64,000 nucleotides of DNA from Leucocoprinus leucothites (GCA_013368445.1 JAACJO010000001.1:3695450-3759449); one strand, 5' to 3'; positions 10,911 to 23,590 are shown, counted from the stretch's first letter. Notes: generated by a model not told the origin, from the sequence alone. A program made the numbers and translations.

Positions 10911-11246
10911 CGGAGTTCTCCATGTTCGTGTGTAGCTGGCTCAGTTGGAACAGGCTTTATGCATATGTCCTCGTCGAGACGCCACCAGCTGCAAATGGTG
11001 CTCATTCCATTGCATCACTGTGTGGCGTTAAGCACCTACTCACTTGGTTCCCAGAAATTCGCTTCTTGTCTGCTTCTCTTCCAATGACGCCGCAGGAACT
11101 ATGCTATGAGGCTGACCAGAGCAAAAAATCGCCAGAAGCTTGTTTTGCAGAATTCCTCGAGCTTCTTCCATTTGTAAACCACTGGATGTCGTCAGTTCCA
11201 TTCACATAACCAATCAGCTGAGACGTTGAGAGAGAAAGATAAGACA
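10390..11246. other. F-box gene 1 upstream region
   Basis: The part to about 10910 is shared with the upstream region of F-box gene 2. Reading frames through it are not preserved between the copies, so I treat it as 5' UTR or promoter. A 144-codon open frame at 10775-11209 has no recognisable domain. Confidence 0.5.
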
Positions 11247-11318
11247 TCGGATATGGTGTAGTGGCTAACATTATCGCCTCTCACGCGATAGCCCGGGGTT
11301 CGATTCCCCGTATCCGAA
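11247..11318 (+). tRNA. tRNA-Glu (CTC)
   Basis: The 72-nt sequence folds as a complete cloverleaf: acceptor stem TCGGATA/TATCCGA, anticodon stem ATCGC/GCGAT with loop CTCTCAC (anticodon CTC), T arm CGGGG-TTCGATT-CCCCG. No intron. A T5 run at about 11324 is a Pol III terminator. Confidence 0.96.
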
Positions 11319-11816
11319 TCACATTTTTATGGTCTATTTTTCTTTTAGAAGATCCTGGACTGTCGGTTTCATGCATAGAAGGAAGCGAGGGGGCGAAAAT
11401 GAAAAATACATACACGTCTTGAGCAGATGCCGCTGCGAGTCAATCATTGATCTTTCACTACACCCGTAGTGTTTTGCCCTGACGGTCATCTTCTATTTTA
11501 CACAAATATTCAAAAAAAAAAAAAAGGAAGTTCGAAACAATGACTATCGACTTGTTACTAGCTGAAAATTCTTGGTCCTTGACCTCTATTACGAGGTACT
11601 ACGGGGTACCTATGCACAGGCCGCCGTTTGTCTACAGGCAGTATGTAAGACCAACGCAGGTAGGGCATTGTGAGCAGGATCTGGATGTGTAAGTATCATA
11701 CGGTCGCATAAGCCGGTTTTGCCCCATTAGTCTGAAAAGCTGTTCCAACGAAATAAAGGTATTACCCATCTTATCCGTTCACCCGATTGACAACGGACAC
11801 TTGCCAACCTGCCCAC
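11319..11816. other. Intergenic between tRNA-Glu and NCS1 3' end
   Basis: Contains an A14 run at 11512-11525. No gene seen. Confidence 0.5.
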
Positions 11817-14391
11817 TCAAATGTCCTTAACATTACTGGCCTCGGCCTCTATACCCTTCTCCAAACTCGTGCTTTCTGAGCTCTTCCCGGCAGGACCAAA
11901 TGTCCCAAAGACGTCATCATCATCTACCTCTTCAAGCCCAGGCGGTGGCCAAGTGACATTAAGGAACATCCATACCGTACCACTGATAAAGAACCCGAGA
12001 AACCATGACATGTAATATACATGTCTTACCAGAGTATTGAGAAGTATGAGTTTCAAACGTCATGCCAGTTCAACAGTATGGAATACTTACGTCCATCGGT
12101 CACTAACGCTGACTTTAGTTGGCGTTACGGCAGCGCTGAATCCTGGCATGCTTGGGAACACGCCCTACGTATGTTATATCGGAAAGTCAATTAGTGGGAG
12201 TAATAACGGGGATTTAGGGAGGGTTGGCTGACAAGAACCCAAGCAACGGGTGCTTTCCAATTGATCCCGTGTGAGAACCAGTAGTTGCTCTTTGAGGTCG
12301 GTAAGAAAAGATGAGAGAGCTTGATCTTTCGGCGCCTCAGGACATGGTATTCGGTCTGTATTGTAGTATCGGACGTGAGTGGATTGGTATGGATGAGAGG
12401 GAATTGGTTAACTTACGAACATGATCCCTGTCAGAGGCCCTAGGAATACAGCATATGCGGAAATGGCGGTGATGAAACTGTTGGCTGTCTATACACCAAT
12501 TATGTAAATCGGTTATTTGACTTCGAAGTATAAGTATGGAGCACACATTCAAAAACTTCCAGGGGTTAATGACGATCCCGATGGCTGCAATGATAAATGA
12601 GCCGCGACGTATAGTAATATATCTGCGCAGTCAAATAAATGTGCAGATCGATCCATTCACTAAGAACAAGGACATACCTTGGCAGTAGCGCGGCGAGATC
12701 CATTCCGCCGACAACGCCACAGCTCACAACATTCATACATATCTGCGACAAGAAAAATGCAAAAGCAGCGAAGAATACAGCAGCCCTAGAACCATTTCCT
12801 CCATGTTTCTGTATTGCTTCCAAGAGGTCGTAAAGTTTCCATAAAAGTGGTTCTTCAGGATATAACCCCCGGGCACAGGAGGTGGTAATGATACCCAAGA
12901 GGTTCGAGCCAAAGAGGCAGACGGGTATGATAAAGACCTGGCCCCAAATTTGGTCTCCAGGCTTTTGTGCGTATCGAGAGAAGTCTGGTGTATACTCTAT
13001 GAGTATGGGTAGCATGAAGGGTGAATGAATAAAGAACGCACCACTTTGGTAAAGTATACCTCCAGCCCAACCTCCAACTCCGCGCGTTATCATGTACATC
13101 ATCGCCCAGCTCAGTTTCGATCCTGAAAGTCGTGCTTGGCCGGTTTCAGTCTCTGGGTTATGCCATAAGGGTCCTACATTGCCCTGTTTCACGAGTGCCC
13201 AGATAAAGATGGCGAAAGCAGCGATGGTGACTATGACGGAGGATATAACTGCCGGAACGCGGTAACTTGTCATGTCCTTATGTCACTCGAGCCGTGGGTG
13301 AATAGGAATTGCAGATCATTTGCTCACCGTTCGGGGCGCAGGAAGAATATCGGTAGCGAAATGAGCCAGAAGATAATGAAGGAAACTGGAAACTTGATTA
13401 AAACATTGAATACCCGTTCTGAAACTTTGGCATACCAAACTCGTTGGTTTTCATTCCCAAATTTGCCGGAAAATGATTCTTCATGTTATAAAAGCTGGCT
13501 GTGAATGCACTGGTCGATTTCAGGGGCACAGACAGAGTGAGAAACTGCATACGCCAGATTGCACCTATCATAATCTTGACCATCTCTCCGCCATACCATC
13601 CGCCGACACCATACCAACAGCATGACAGGACGATTCGATTGAGAACAACAAACCACGAGCCGCGTCTGAAAATGGGAATTGCTCAGTTAAGAAATGTCAA
13701 GTGGTTTTCGGGCGCAACACACAATCCCCAGCCAGTACGGTTCACGACGGCCTGAGAACACAGGGTCAATATCGAAGGTCAAGATAGGAGGATAGAAGTC
13801 CGACGCACGAATGGGACATGCCATTTTCCTCCTGCTTGGCCGCTGACAACCAGACAGAGGGTTATTCTAAAATTGATCAGCTGGGCCATTCAAGCCACAA
13901 GTATTTACGCCACGTACATGACAGTACTGACAGCGCAAACTGCCTAAACTCAGTGATCGAAGACATGTGGATGCGGATTTGTGGCTGCTCACCCGCCGAA
14001 GCCTGTCCTACAGTTAAACCGATAGCGACTTTTTTTTTGTGATAAGGTCAGAAAGCCGCGGCTTGAGATGCTAAAGACGAACGCGATGTGGACGCTGCCG
14101 ACCACTCGGCAATGTTTATTGCTGTCCACGGAGGTCCATGTCATGAGCCACGATCGAAACAAAAGAACAAAAGTTTCGCACCAGTTGAGAGCCAGAAGAA
14201 TACAAACGTCTTTTTGGACCAGGTTCTGCGATGCGGAGGAAGTGGTAGAACATCTTCATTCTGATACGGTGTTGCGTTAGTTGAGACCTATAGCCAAAGC
14301 ATTATTGAGTCTTCCGTATTGAAATTTTACGTGAATATCCGGTTTGACGAGAAGGAAATTTTACCTTAAGACTTGAGAACATTGGACTCAT
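11817..14391 (-). CDS. NCS1-family nucleobase/allantoin-type transporter
   Basis: A plasma-membrane nucleobase:cation symporter-1 of the fungal uracil/allantoin permease type, 547 residues in 17 exons: 14391..14365, 14287..14182, 14121..14083, 14028..13993, 13939..13909, 13866..13809, 13751..13723, 13665..13553, 13498..13436, 13385..13328, 13265..13042, 12984..12678, 12622..12547, 12488..12417, 12355..12233, 12164..12091, 12024..11817. Visible motifs are NEDVLPLPPHRRTW, GLTVGQAS, GQAGGKWHVPF, GLRGSWFVVLNRIV, NHFPANLG, FLRPERYRVPA, YQSDFSRYAQKPGDQ, NPWKFLNTANSF, FLGPLTGIMF and YYMSWFLGFFISGTVW. The usual alternation of 12 hydrophobic helices is present, with an acidic cytosolic C-terminal tail (EEVDDDD). 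The 57-nt intron inside YQS-D has no in-frame stop and could be missed by gene finders. Head-to-head with the P450. Substrate not determinable by eye. Confidence 0.92.
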
Positions 14392-15047
14392 TGGAGATCC
14401 GGGCCTAGTAGGCTCATGGAGGGAGGAGATAAAGGGCTCTATCAGATTTATCCATTGATCGAACTTGGGAACTTGGGCTTACCACCAGGAGTTGGCCCAG
14501 AATAATATTTCCGGCTTGGGTTGATTTCTCATCACGTGTTTCCACATTAACTTTGTTCGAACAAAATTTGAATTTAAACTCCGGTGCTTCTCTTTCTAAA
14601 GTGGTATACTTGGCCAGGGTCATACAGTAAGCCCGAAATAATTGAGCGACTTTACTGACTTGCAGATTTGATTCTTATCATTGACCAAGCTTGATTTACG
14701 CAATGAAACTCTATCATCAGGAACTGAATGATGTTCTGAGCAAATTTCGTCTTCTTATGATCATAAAGCCCGATAGCGCTGGGAAAACACACTTCTGGTT
14801 GTCCTCGTTGTTCATCTCTTCTTCCAGAAAATTTCCGATGCCTCTCCCTCCCTACTGACACCACCACTAGACATCAAAGGGCCGAAGGGATTAGCGTGGG
14901 GAATGCGCCGCAGTATGACACATCTGCTAGCGCCCTTGTTCTACTTCTAGATCTTCGGGCGATGGTGATCCCCCTACACATTAATTTCGAACCACCACCT
15001 CTTCCTCCGCCTTTTATCCTCCTTGAGCTCCCCCTCTCCACACCGTC
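14392..15047. promoter_or_regulatory. Divergent promoter region NCS1 / P450
   Basis: 656 bp between two divergent start codons; pyrimidine-rich just before the P450 ATG. No binding site is recognised with confidence. Confidence 0.4.
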
Positions 15048-17304
15048 ATGTCGAAGCTATCTTCCTGGGAGTTTGGTGCCGTTGTCGGTGCGCTCATTGC
15101 TGCCGGCTATCTCTATCGCACCCGCCAGCCCGGTCCATACCCACTTCCTCCAGGACCAAAGAAATTACCGCTTATTGGTAACTTGCTCGACATGCCGTCC
15201 ACGTACGCGTGGAAGGTGTGGGCAGAATGGGGAAAGATATACAGTCAGTCCCCGTCGTTGTATTCGTCATGACTCTCGAGTTGACTTGTGGACAGATACG
15301 GACATTTTGCACCTCGAGGTCCCCGGACAGTCGATTATCATACTCAATTCCTACGATGCCGCTAAAGAGCTCTTGGAGAGGAGGTCTGCGATCTATTCAA
15401 GCAGGTAAGCACCCGCCTAACCCCTGTTTGGGCTTTTCGAGTGTTAATACTAATCTTGAATCCGAAGACCCGCTTCAGTTATGCTACAGGAACTGTAAGT
15501 GCACTTGTTGAACACTTTTCTCTTCCGGAGGGTATTTTTGTAAATATCTTGACGTCTATCGCTGTCAGGTCTGGATTTGGCTTCCAGTTTGGTTTGATGC
15601 CCTATGGAGAGCTGTGGCGTGCTCGCCGGCGCCTTTTCAAAAAGCATTTCAACCTATCAAATTCTTCTGTACTTCATCAACCTCAAGAAGCCAAGTATCT
15701 CCATCGGCTGCTTCACCAACTCCTAGAACGGCCAAACGAGTTGATCAGTTTATTGAACCAGTGGGTCGCGTGCCCCTATCCCTCCCTATTTTGCACTCAC
15801 ATTCAAGGCACTCATCCATTCTAGTATGACCGGGGCTATTAGCATTTCCATGACATACGGTGTAGATATTCTCCCTGAGAACGATCCAAACTTGGCTATC
15901 TCCCGTATGGCTTCACAGACGATCAAGGATTGCCTAGTAGCGGGATCCGCAATTGTGGATATGATGCCGTCGTTAAAGTACCTCCCAACATGGGTCCCTG
16001 GCACAAAGTTCCACAAAGTAGCTGCGAAATCGCGTGCTCATGCGTCCAAGTTGAGAGACGGAATTTTCGAAAACGCGTACAAGAAATGGGTACGTTCGTT
16101 CCGACACCCCTGGTATCAATGATTCTAAATGTTACGCTCAGTCTACTCGTAACAACCCCAACCCTTCCTTTGTATCTCTCTGTCTCGAGAACTACGCTAA
16201 CGAAGACGATGAAGAATATATGTCAGCGCTCAAAGACGTTGCTGGGAACGTCTACATGGGCAAGTCTCGTTCGTAATATCCGTCTCGTCCAAGCTACTAA
16301 CACCGGATATAGCTGCGTCCGACTCAACGTGCGCTGCAATGGAAACATTCATCCTCGCCATGACTTGTTACCCTGAAATCCAAAAACGCGCTCAACGAGA
16401 ACTTGATGAAGTCGTGGGGAAGGATCGTCTACCATCTCACTCCGATGAGCCGTACTTGCCGTATCTCACGGCAATCGTCAAAGAGACTTTTCGGTACGTG
16501 ATATGATTGTCGTTTGACACTCCTTGATAGCCAAGACTGATTGATGATTTACGACATCAACTTTAAAGATGGCAATCTATCGTCCCTGGAGGTAAGTAAT
16601 GCTCCACTTCAGCCGGAACCTCATAACCAAACCATACCCGTCTTATATATTCAAGGGGTTCCACATACATCGACCGCAGCGGACGTCTACAAGGGTTATT
16701 GCATCCCTAGCGGCAGCACAGTGTTTTTCAATACATGGTAAGTCTGTTTCCCTGCAGCTGCTTCTCTGGGTTTCCCCTGACCTGAACTTCCTCCGACACT
16801 CAGGGCAATGCTGAACGACGAAAATGACTACCCTAATCCACAGGAATTTCGTCCTGAGAGATTCTTGACTTCTGATGGGAAGCTACGGAGGGACGACGGA
16901 GTACGAGATCCAGCGGATATTATATTCGGCTTTGGGCGCAGGTTCGTCTTTGCCGTTTTTTGCCGTTTGCCTCCGTTGACACAGTGATAAAATGAATGCA
17001 GGGTATGCCCAGGTGTACACATTGGCATTTCTGTAATCTGGATGACAGCTGCATCACTGTTGACTGTGTTTGATATTGAGAAGGCGCTGGATGCGGATGG
17101 TCATCCGATTACGCCGAGCTGCGAATATGATTCCGGGGCTGTTTCGTGAGTTTTTAAAGCTTCATTAAGGACCGAGCGTAAGGCTGATTCCCCTTGCTCC
17201 GTTGTAGGCATCCGTTGCCCTTTGATTGTACGATTAAACCGCGCTCCCGTGAGGCAGTCAGACTTGTTCAAGAGATTAATGAGGCTGCGGAGGGCACCGA
17301 CTGA
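15048..17304 (+). CDS. Cytochrome P450 monooxygenase (contains a GC-AG intron)
   Basis: Membrane-anchored heme monooxygenase, 523 residues, 12 exons: 15048..15243, 15296..15404, 15468..15494, 15569..15760, 15825..16089, 16142..16259, 16313..16493, 16569..16591, 16656..16737, 16804..16941, 17002..17145, 17208..17304. It begins with an N-terminal anchor helix and the proline hinge PYPLPPGPKKLPLIGN, followed by WRARRRLFKKHF (helix C), the I-helix region AASDSTCAAMETF, KETFR (ExxR), FRPERF (PERF) and the heme loop FGFGRRVCPG with the ligand Cys. The I-helix has A-A-S-D-S-T where AGxDT is usual, so the Gly is replaced. The intron after 16259 starts with the classic GC donor G|GCAAGT. It resembles fungal CYPs annotated as O-methylsterigmatocystin oxidoreductase-like, a label that says little about the substrate. 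Confidence 0.94.
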
Positions 17305-17553
17305 ATATAGAATGCTTGTATAGATATGTTCTATTAATCCTGTTCATTCCTTTTGTTACATGCAATTGTTCATTTGGTTACTATTAATGAATTATTAGAA
17401 TGGTCTCATCCGATGCAATACCTCCCAGAACCGACGCTCGTGACGATCAGAAGTGCCAAAGACAACAGATGGAGACGACCTGATGGTGATCGTCCAATAT
17501 CCCTCACCCATACATTTGTTTTGTTTTGATAGAACATAATCTCCTCTGCTGCC

Positions 17554-18326
17554 TCAGTCAATCGTAGGAGGTACATCCTCGTCTAACGTTTCAGATATAA
17601 GCGCGCTCTCCTCCTTATGTTTTTCCCACTTTGGCAAGCCATCCCTCACGTCCATTGCTCGCCTCGAATAGAAAATATGACACCTGCAGTACCCATCGAC
17701 TCGTTGATTCAGTACCGGATAAGTAATATGGGGATAATATGAGAATAATGCGCACGTCGGATACCATTTCCGTTTCTCCCTCAACGAGTGAAACTGTATC
17801 AGCGTAGGGAATAGGAGAAGCATGTTTCTCCCCTCGTCCATAATCGGGGTCCGACAGTTAGCGCAGGAGACTTTGCAGGGTAAGAGGTATTCTTGTGTTT
17901 TCTCGCTCGGATGCCAGTAGATGAGCTGATCCTTGCCTTTTGTAAAATGAACATCCGTTTTGTGCAGAATCGCCGCCTGATACTTTCAAATTAGCTATCG
18001 CGTTTAGGAAAAACAAATGCTCGTATGCTGCTTACCCATTGAAATGGTGCTCCATGAAGTCGCTGACAAGTGGGACAGTGACAAAATTTTGCACCGAGTG
18101 GCTTCTCCCGTGATATTCCATACTCTACTCCCCCACAGAAGCAAGATCCTTTGTAGATTGCATTGAACGGCTTCTCGGGCTCAGCGAGAGAGTAAGGTGG
18201 TCGATCCATCCTGTTTCGGTGGACATGATCTTTGGCTTGGGGATGTGGGACATCGCGCGCATTGCTAGAATTATTCACTGCGCACAAGTGGGATGTACTT
18301 TGGTCCGCATTCGACTTGTTGGACAT
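17554..18326 (-). CDS. GFA-domain protein (CENP-V/GFA zinc-binding fold)
   Basis: 213 residues in three exons: 18326..18036, 17976..17756, 17683..17554. It carries the zinc-binding cysteines of the GFA fold: GSCFCGGVEYG, FCHCPTCQ and CANCRTP. These are followed by WYPTCHIFYSRRAMDVRDGL near the C-terminus, typical of fungal members. The family name comes from the formaldehyde-activating enzyme, and many fungal members have no proven activity. The first 60 residues are not conserved in the family and could be shorter if translation starts at a later Met. It is convergent with the P450, 249 bp away. A role in detoxification next to a P450 is only an inference. Confidence 0.88.
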
Positions 18327-18635
18327 GATAGGTGTAGGCGGAAATTACAAGGGGGTTCTACTTGATTATACATTATGTTGGCTGACGATCTGGGTTCAGC
18401 TCAAATGACGTCACTCGGCCGGGCCGCCCGATGAGTCGCGGTGTTCGTCCACCTGTGGGAAACAATTGGAAAACGTGGTTTGTAGTAGTAAGTCACACAG
18501 TGTGGAGTGATTCCAATACATAGCTAAAGATACTCTTGCTGAATCTGGGAATCGTTAATTTCTCTCAAAAATACTTTCAAGGTTAAGTCGGATTAGCGGT
18601 GTAAACGAAAGGGGCTACACTAGACTATATCTCGT
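18327..18635. other. Intergenic
   Basis: 309 bp between the GFA gene and the seven-TM gene 3' end. Nothing seen. Confidence 0.5.
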
Positions 18636-19991
18636 TCAGATGGTCAATGGTTTTTCAACATCAGTAACTGTGCTCGCACGCCCAACAACAAGTATATCAT
18701 CTAGCATCGACGACCCCGGGGTAAGTTCGCTATTCAAAACGAAGCGTAACTCTCCTTTGGTAGTCTTGAATTGACTTTGTTGCATGTCGTCCCTCCACGA
18801 CCTATTCTGTGTTGCTGCCCAGCCCAAACCTACTCGGACATTGATCAACATGAACGCAATTCCAGCGACAGCGGAGTTTGCATCGATGAAGAGGGTTTCA
18901 ACAGGGGATTTTGCAAGATTGAGTCCGAAAGCGGCAGACATCCAAGACCTATGATCTTAGTGCTGTAGATTTCACACTGATCGGCATTCGAGAAAACACA
19001 TACGTATAAAATGCTGCACTCTCAACAATCGTCGATAATACACACTGTTACAAGAGCAGTTTAATTAAAATACCTTTTTCAACGGATCGCATAGCAAACC
19101 TGTAATGTGAACCCGGTGTTACTCAGTTGGGCTTTCTTGGTGACTTTCCATATTTTCCATGATATAAAGGCTATCTCGATTAGTATAAGCTTTTGATAAT
19201 GGGTTCATAACCCACTTGTGCAGTATATATTCGTACTGAAGGTAAATTAGATTAAGTGTTCGGGGAATCGTTCGTAGTGCCCACCACATACCAGATAGTG
19301 AAGACAATATCTGCTAGCATCCAAGAGTCAAATACCTTCTGAGACTCGGGTTTGCTAAGGTCCATCGTGATATGAGCCATAATTATATTTGACCCCGTCA
19401 CTGGAAACATTGAGTAACGATTGGCTCTGGACCTTGTGGTAATATGGCATACCCAATAATGCGGTCAAGGTCAGACAAGGAATAATAATAACACGATTAT
19501 CATTACCCCACACTGTCCAGAGTCGGTATATCTATTTCTCCCAGTGTCAATAAGTTATACCGTCCCCTTTGGCAGTTGAGAACATACGAATGCGGTGTCT
19601 GCCAAAAGAACAGAAAGGACGACGAAAATGCTCTTCAGGGTCTCATACGAAGCACGCATCCCAGTTGCATGACCCAGGGTCTGACTGACGGAAGAGAAGT
19701 AACATAGCCACGCCAATATCCAGTGCTTGTGAGGAATCAGTCAAGCGACAAAGCAGAAACGAATTTGTATTTACTTACCCCCGTGATCGTGAAGAAGATC
19801 AAGACACTCAACACCAAAACTGGACGAATAGCAGGGCCCGTCCCACCTTCAAGCTTTAGCTGGTTTTGACGCCGATCGCGATATAGGAATAATGCCGTAG
19901 AGAGACAGAACAATAGTACGAAGATACCGTAGAAGAAGCTTTCGACAGGAAGTGACGCCAGCGTCACTGATTCAGGAATTGAGAGAACCAT
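18636..19991 (-). CDS. Seven-transmembrane membrane protein of a basidiomycete family
   Basis: 327 residues in eight exons: 19991..19779, 19725..19588, 19531..19453, 19400..19292, 19235..19216, 19170..19100, 19044..19004, 18948..18636. Exon 5 is only 20 nt and rebuilds the conserved NIYCT motif. Seven hydrophobic segments are visible, centred on SFFYGIFVLLFCLS, VLVLSVLIFF, VVLSVLLADTAFIYRLW, VIIIPCLTLTALL, ADIVFTICTNIYCT, VLSTIVESAAFY and ANSAVAGIAFMLINVRVGLG. The cytosolic loop FISWKIWKVTKKA and the last helix ending INVRVGLGW are typical of a large family of uncharacterised Agaricomycete membrane proteins. Function is unknown to me; receptor-like topology is not proof of receptor function. 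Confidence 0.82.
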
Positions 19992-22227
19992 ATGAGTAGG
20001 GAGAATGAATCGAATTGTCTTGTCGTTGAAGAAATGAGAGGGGTGTTTTTCAATGTCTCGTATGTAAGAGAGAGAGATCGAGTTCAGTCGAGAATTGCGT
20101 GAATGACTAGAATGAAAGCTGAAATGTTGACCAAGTGAGTGGTGACGATGGCTAAAGTTCTTGATTGCAATAAGGCTACTCACAGGATAGTGTTGGGGTG
20201 TATTGGATAGAAACGTTCAAATTCCTGTAAAGGACCGCCATTTGAATACTGCAGAGGCATATGCGACGTCGTTTAGGAGAAAATTCATTGAGCTCAGTCT
20301 GGTGGCCAAGGGTGGGTGGTTACCTCACCACAGTCACAGAACTGAATACATTCTCTCCTCTGAGTTGATCCCTTGAATACATTTGATCACCTGCAACAAG
20401 GCGTGCCCCCTATACGAGCATGCAAAAGGTTCGTATGGCTCTGAGTAGTCTTCCTGAAAACCCTAGCCATATGGCCCATATCTCCAGGTAGGAATCCGAA
20501 ATAGACGTAAATTTAGCTTTTTGTCACCGTTGGACGAGTGCCAGGCTTGGCGTGGGCAGCGTTGCTTGTGATACCCAGGCCAAGCGCCTTTCGTGGGCGC
20601 AGTAAGATCTTAAAAGGTAAGCTCGAAGTTTCACCCTTGGACACTAGTGATCACGAGGTACTTAACTCTATATACAGAATTAGGTTTGGTAGTTCAGATC
20701 CATGATAGTTCAATGTGTTTTGAATGTATCATTGGCACATCTTCGATACGGAAACTAGGAACAAGGCACAACTATGAGAGCGGTCGTCACCCTGGCATGA
20801 CCGCCTGATGTCTAGGAGCAACAAAGATACTCAGGATGTACGAAACGAGCTGGAGAGCGGATTGACAGGTGAAAAAATCTGTCCAGGACTGCTTCTTTCA
20901 ACTTTATGGGAGGAAAACTATTTATCATCGGGCGCAATACTATGTGTCTCTGGAAACTGGAGCGTCAGTAGTTACCGGTGGTGCCGCAACAGCATACTAA
21001 ATCCAACTCAGCCACGATAATTTGATGTGAGCAAACATTGCTTAGGCCGGTATATCAGCAGAAAGCCTGGATGGGGCCGCGTGCACCTCATCGCCTTAAT
21101 ATTATCCATGTGCCAGACTATAAAAGCACTGTAAATACAAGAACTAGCTCCAGATTGGCCACTTAAAATGTGCGGTTACGATAATATAACTCGTTCAGAA
21201 AAGGCCTGTAACCATGGAAGAAGTGTGGGGCAAACCAACGGCAAGATCATGTAGTTAATTTTCTGGTTTGTGAGGCTGAAGAGAACCCGGGCGGGTTAGC
21301 CCAAGCCACATGTCCACCTTCAGCTCACTGTGGGGTTGTCCAAGTATATGCCGTTGATAAACAACATGTAGCGAGAGCGTTTGATTACTCTTGTTCGTGA
21401 CTACAAACGATTAGTTACGCCTAGTTTACCGTAGACTGTCGCAGTGCACACTTCCGTTTCGGGTCCTGATACCGTGCAGGATCATTCCTGCTCGAGGTTG
21501 TAAGAGCTATCTAACCTTCCTGTTTTATAAAGGGATTAATGAAAAGCAGTATACGGGTGAGAGAGAGAAGGAAACAATTAGAGGTTTCGACGTCAGAGTT
21601 TTAAGTACTATGCTCCGCCCCCGATTGACGGACCCCCGGATTGACGCTTTCTCCTTTCCTCCCATCAGATTTCACCCAACTTTGAACATGTACTGTACGA
21701 CATACCTTTGGTCAGTTCTATCCCATATCTCCAAAACGTCCTGGCAGCCTACTGCCATTATCCCTTCATCTGTACGCTGACATAAATTAAAAGGCGAATC
21801 AGGCTGCTGAGCTCGAGGCACAAGACGCTGGGTGAGATCTCGAAAAATCATCTTGACGTATATCCGTATATTATAATTGCCTGAAAGGCTCTACCAGGAT
21901 GAACTTTCCCTTTTGGAACAATGATTACCCTTGTCGTCGATGGAATCCTCCGACTTCCTTTGTACTGCACACCCCTTGGAAACCGCATTACCGCCGAGTG
22001 GCGAGCCTAATGTTTGTTGTCTATCCGAGGTGTGACATCTATCTCATCTTCCTTTGTGTGCTGGCAGTACTTATACCTGATGAGGTTCACGGGAGTGGCT
22101 CGTACATTTCCTCCCAATACCGCTCTGTCTTTCCCGGAGTCGAACCATATCACAACTTCGGTTTCATACTCAGCTCACGTACAGCTCTCTGCCTACCGGA
22201 TCCTGTGGACTCCTCTCAGATACTACC
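19992..22227. other. Intergenic; right part is duplicated F-box upstream region
   Basis: 19992-21690 holds no recognised gene; open frames such as 20808-21020 are short and featureless. From about 21690 the sequence matches the upstream region of F-box gene 1 in inverted orientation. Confidence 0.5.
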
Positions 22228-23590
22228 ATGTAAGGCTGCCTCTACCGTGATGGTGCACAGGATGACTACTGATCTAGAACCGACGATTGTAAGGGCCACC
22301 CTCATCCGCACCTTTCCAACAGAGATGCTTGCGAGCATATTCTACTTTTATTTTTTGGAAGAAGAACTGTCTGGAAGGGGGAGCTGCATCGACCTTCATG
22401 ATGCAAGAGTCACTTTTCGACTCGTCTGTAAACGCTGGGACCGGATCATTCAATCAACTCCTCAGCTTTGGACTTTTGTCGTAGTCGACTACGATCTCTG
22501 CTTGGAAGAGCCCCCGTCACCACCAGTATCATACTATCAAGATTGGCTCCAGCGCTCAAAAGCGCTTCCCATCACATTACGTATCTGTACCGTAGATGAC
22601 GATTGCGCCTATTGTGAGGAGGAGAACCAACATTTTGGGGAGATCCTTGAAATCCTTTGGACTAGCGTTTCTCGCTGGGAACGGCTCATATTGTACTGCA
22701 TCTGCGACTCTCCTATCGACATGATATCCGAGCGGGACTTGGCCGATGCTATCAGCTCACTCACCTCAGGATCGACTTGCCGAGCCTCGACTCCCGTGAT
22801 ACCATCGAGTATTTCACCCAAGCACTCGCAGATATTCCACATCTTCAATCCCTTACCTGGATGGACTTCTGTGGCTTTATGACAGTGTCCATGATCAAAT
22901 ATATGCCCTGCAATGACTTGACAGAATTGTCCCTCGAGTTTGATGAAACACTGTCCCTCAAACCAGCCCTCGATCTTATTCGTGGGCTTCCCAGCCTTAT
23001 GAGCTTGACGCTCACGGGGGATCTATTGGACTATGGCGATGACGACGAGTTTGATGGGAACGAACTTCCTCAGATACCAGTTCACCTACCGCACTTGCGC
23101 TTCTTGGACATCAGTTTCGAGGGCTTATTCTGCGGAGACTTTCTGCAATTGATGTATTGTCCCAACCTCATTTCTTTTATCATCTCCCCCACCGATAGTT
23201 TATATCCGAAACTCGTGTCCAAAGTCTTCGAGTTCGTCGGTAGGCATACGGCAGTCAAGAAATTGAAAATGGAGAAATTTCCGAAAGACGAAATAGTGCC
23301 GTTTTTCCATACGGGGATATTCCAGCTCAATCGAATTCCAGTGATTGATGTTCATATCTACAACGTGCGTAGTTCATATGGCGCCGATGAAGAACCTGTC
23401 AATGTAGATGGGGTTATAGATATCATGAAGAGCGGGGAGGTTGAGATGCGGGATGGCTGGCTTGTCAAGGCTTCGAAGACCGGAGTTGTGGTTTGTTGTA
23501 TTGACCCGGAGTGAGGCGATGATCGCTAGCCTCCGAAGGCAACTGGGCATTTCCGAGGAGGAAAGTTCTGGCAGTCGCAGCTGTCATAGA
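21690..23590 (+). repeat. Inverted segmental duplicate, copy 2 (F-box gene 2)
   Basis: Mirror copy of 9000-10910. It includes the 5' flank, the gene and the 3' tail. The boundaries are approximate. Confidence 0.75.
22228..23514 (+). pseudogene. F-box gene 2, frameshifted paralog of gene 1
   Basis: Same layout as F-box gene 1: AT at 22228..22229, donor GTAAGG, intron to 22293, exon 2 from 22294 (TLIRTFPTEMLASIFYFYF, then RLVCKRWDRIIQSTPQLW). At about 22749-22752 one A of the GCTAATCAG seen in gene 1 is missing, and the frame shifts. The second half then continues in another frame with LPSLDSRDTIEYFTQALA to a stop at 23514. A further 2-nt loss just before that stop removes the C-terminal tail, which reappears as MIASLRRQLGIS in a different frame. 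Two independent lesions make a pseudogene more likely than a sequencing error. Confidence 0.75.

Noticed and set aside
10775..11209. 144-codon open frame
   Set aside because: Overlaps duplicated promoter sequence and shows no recognisable domain.
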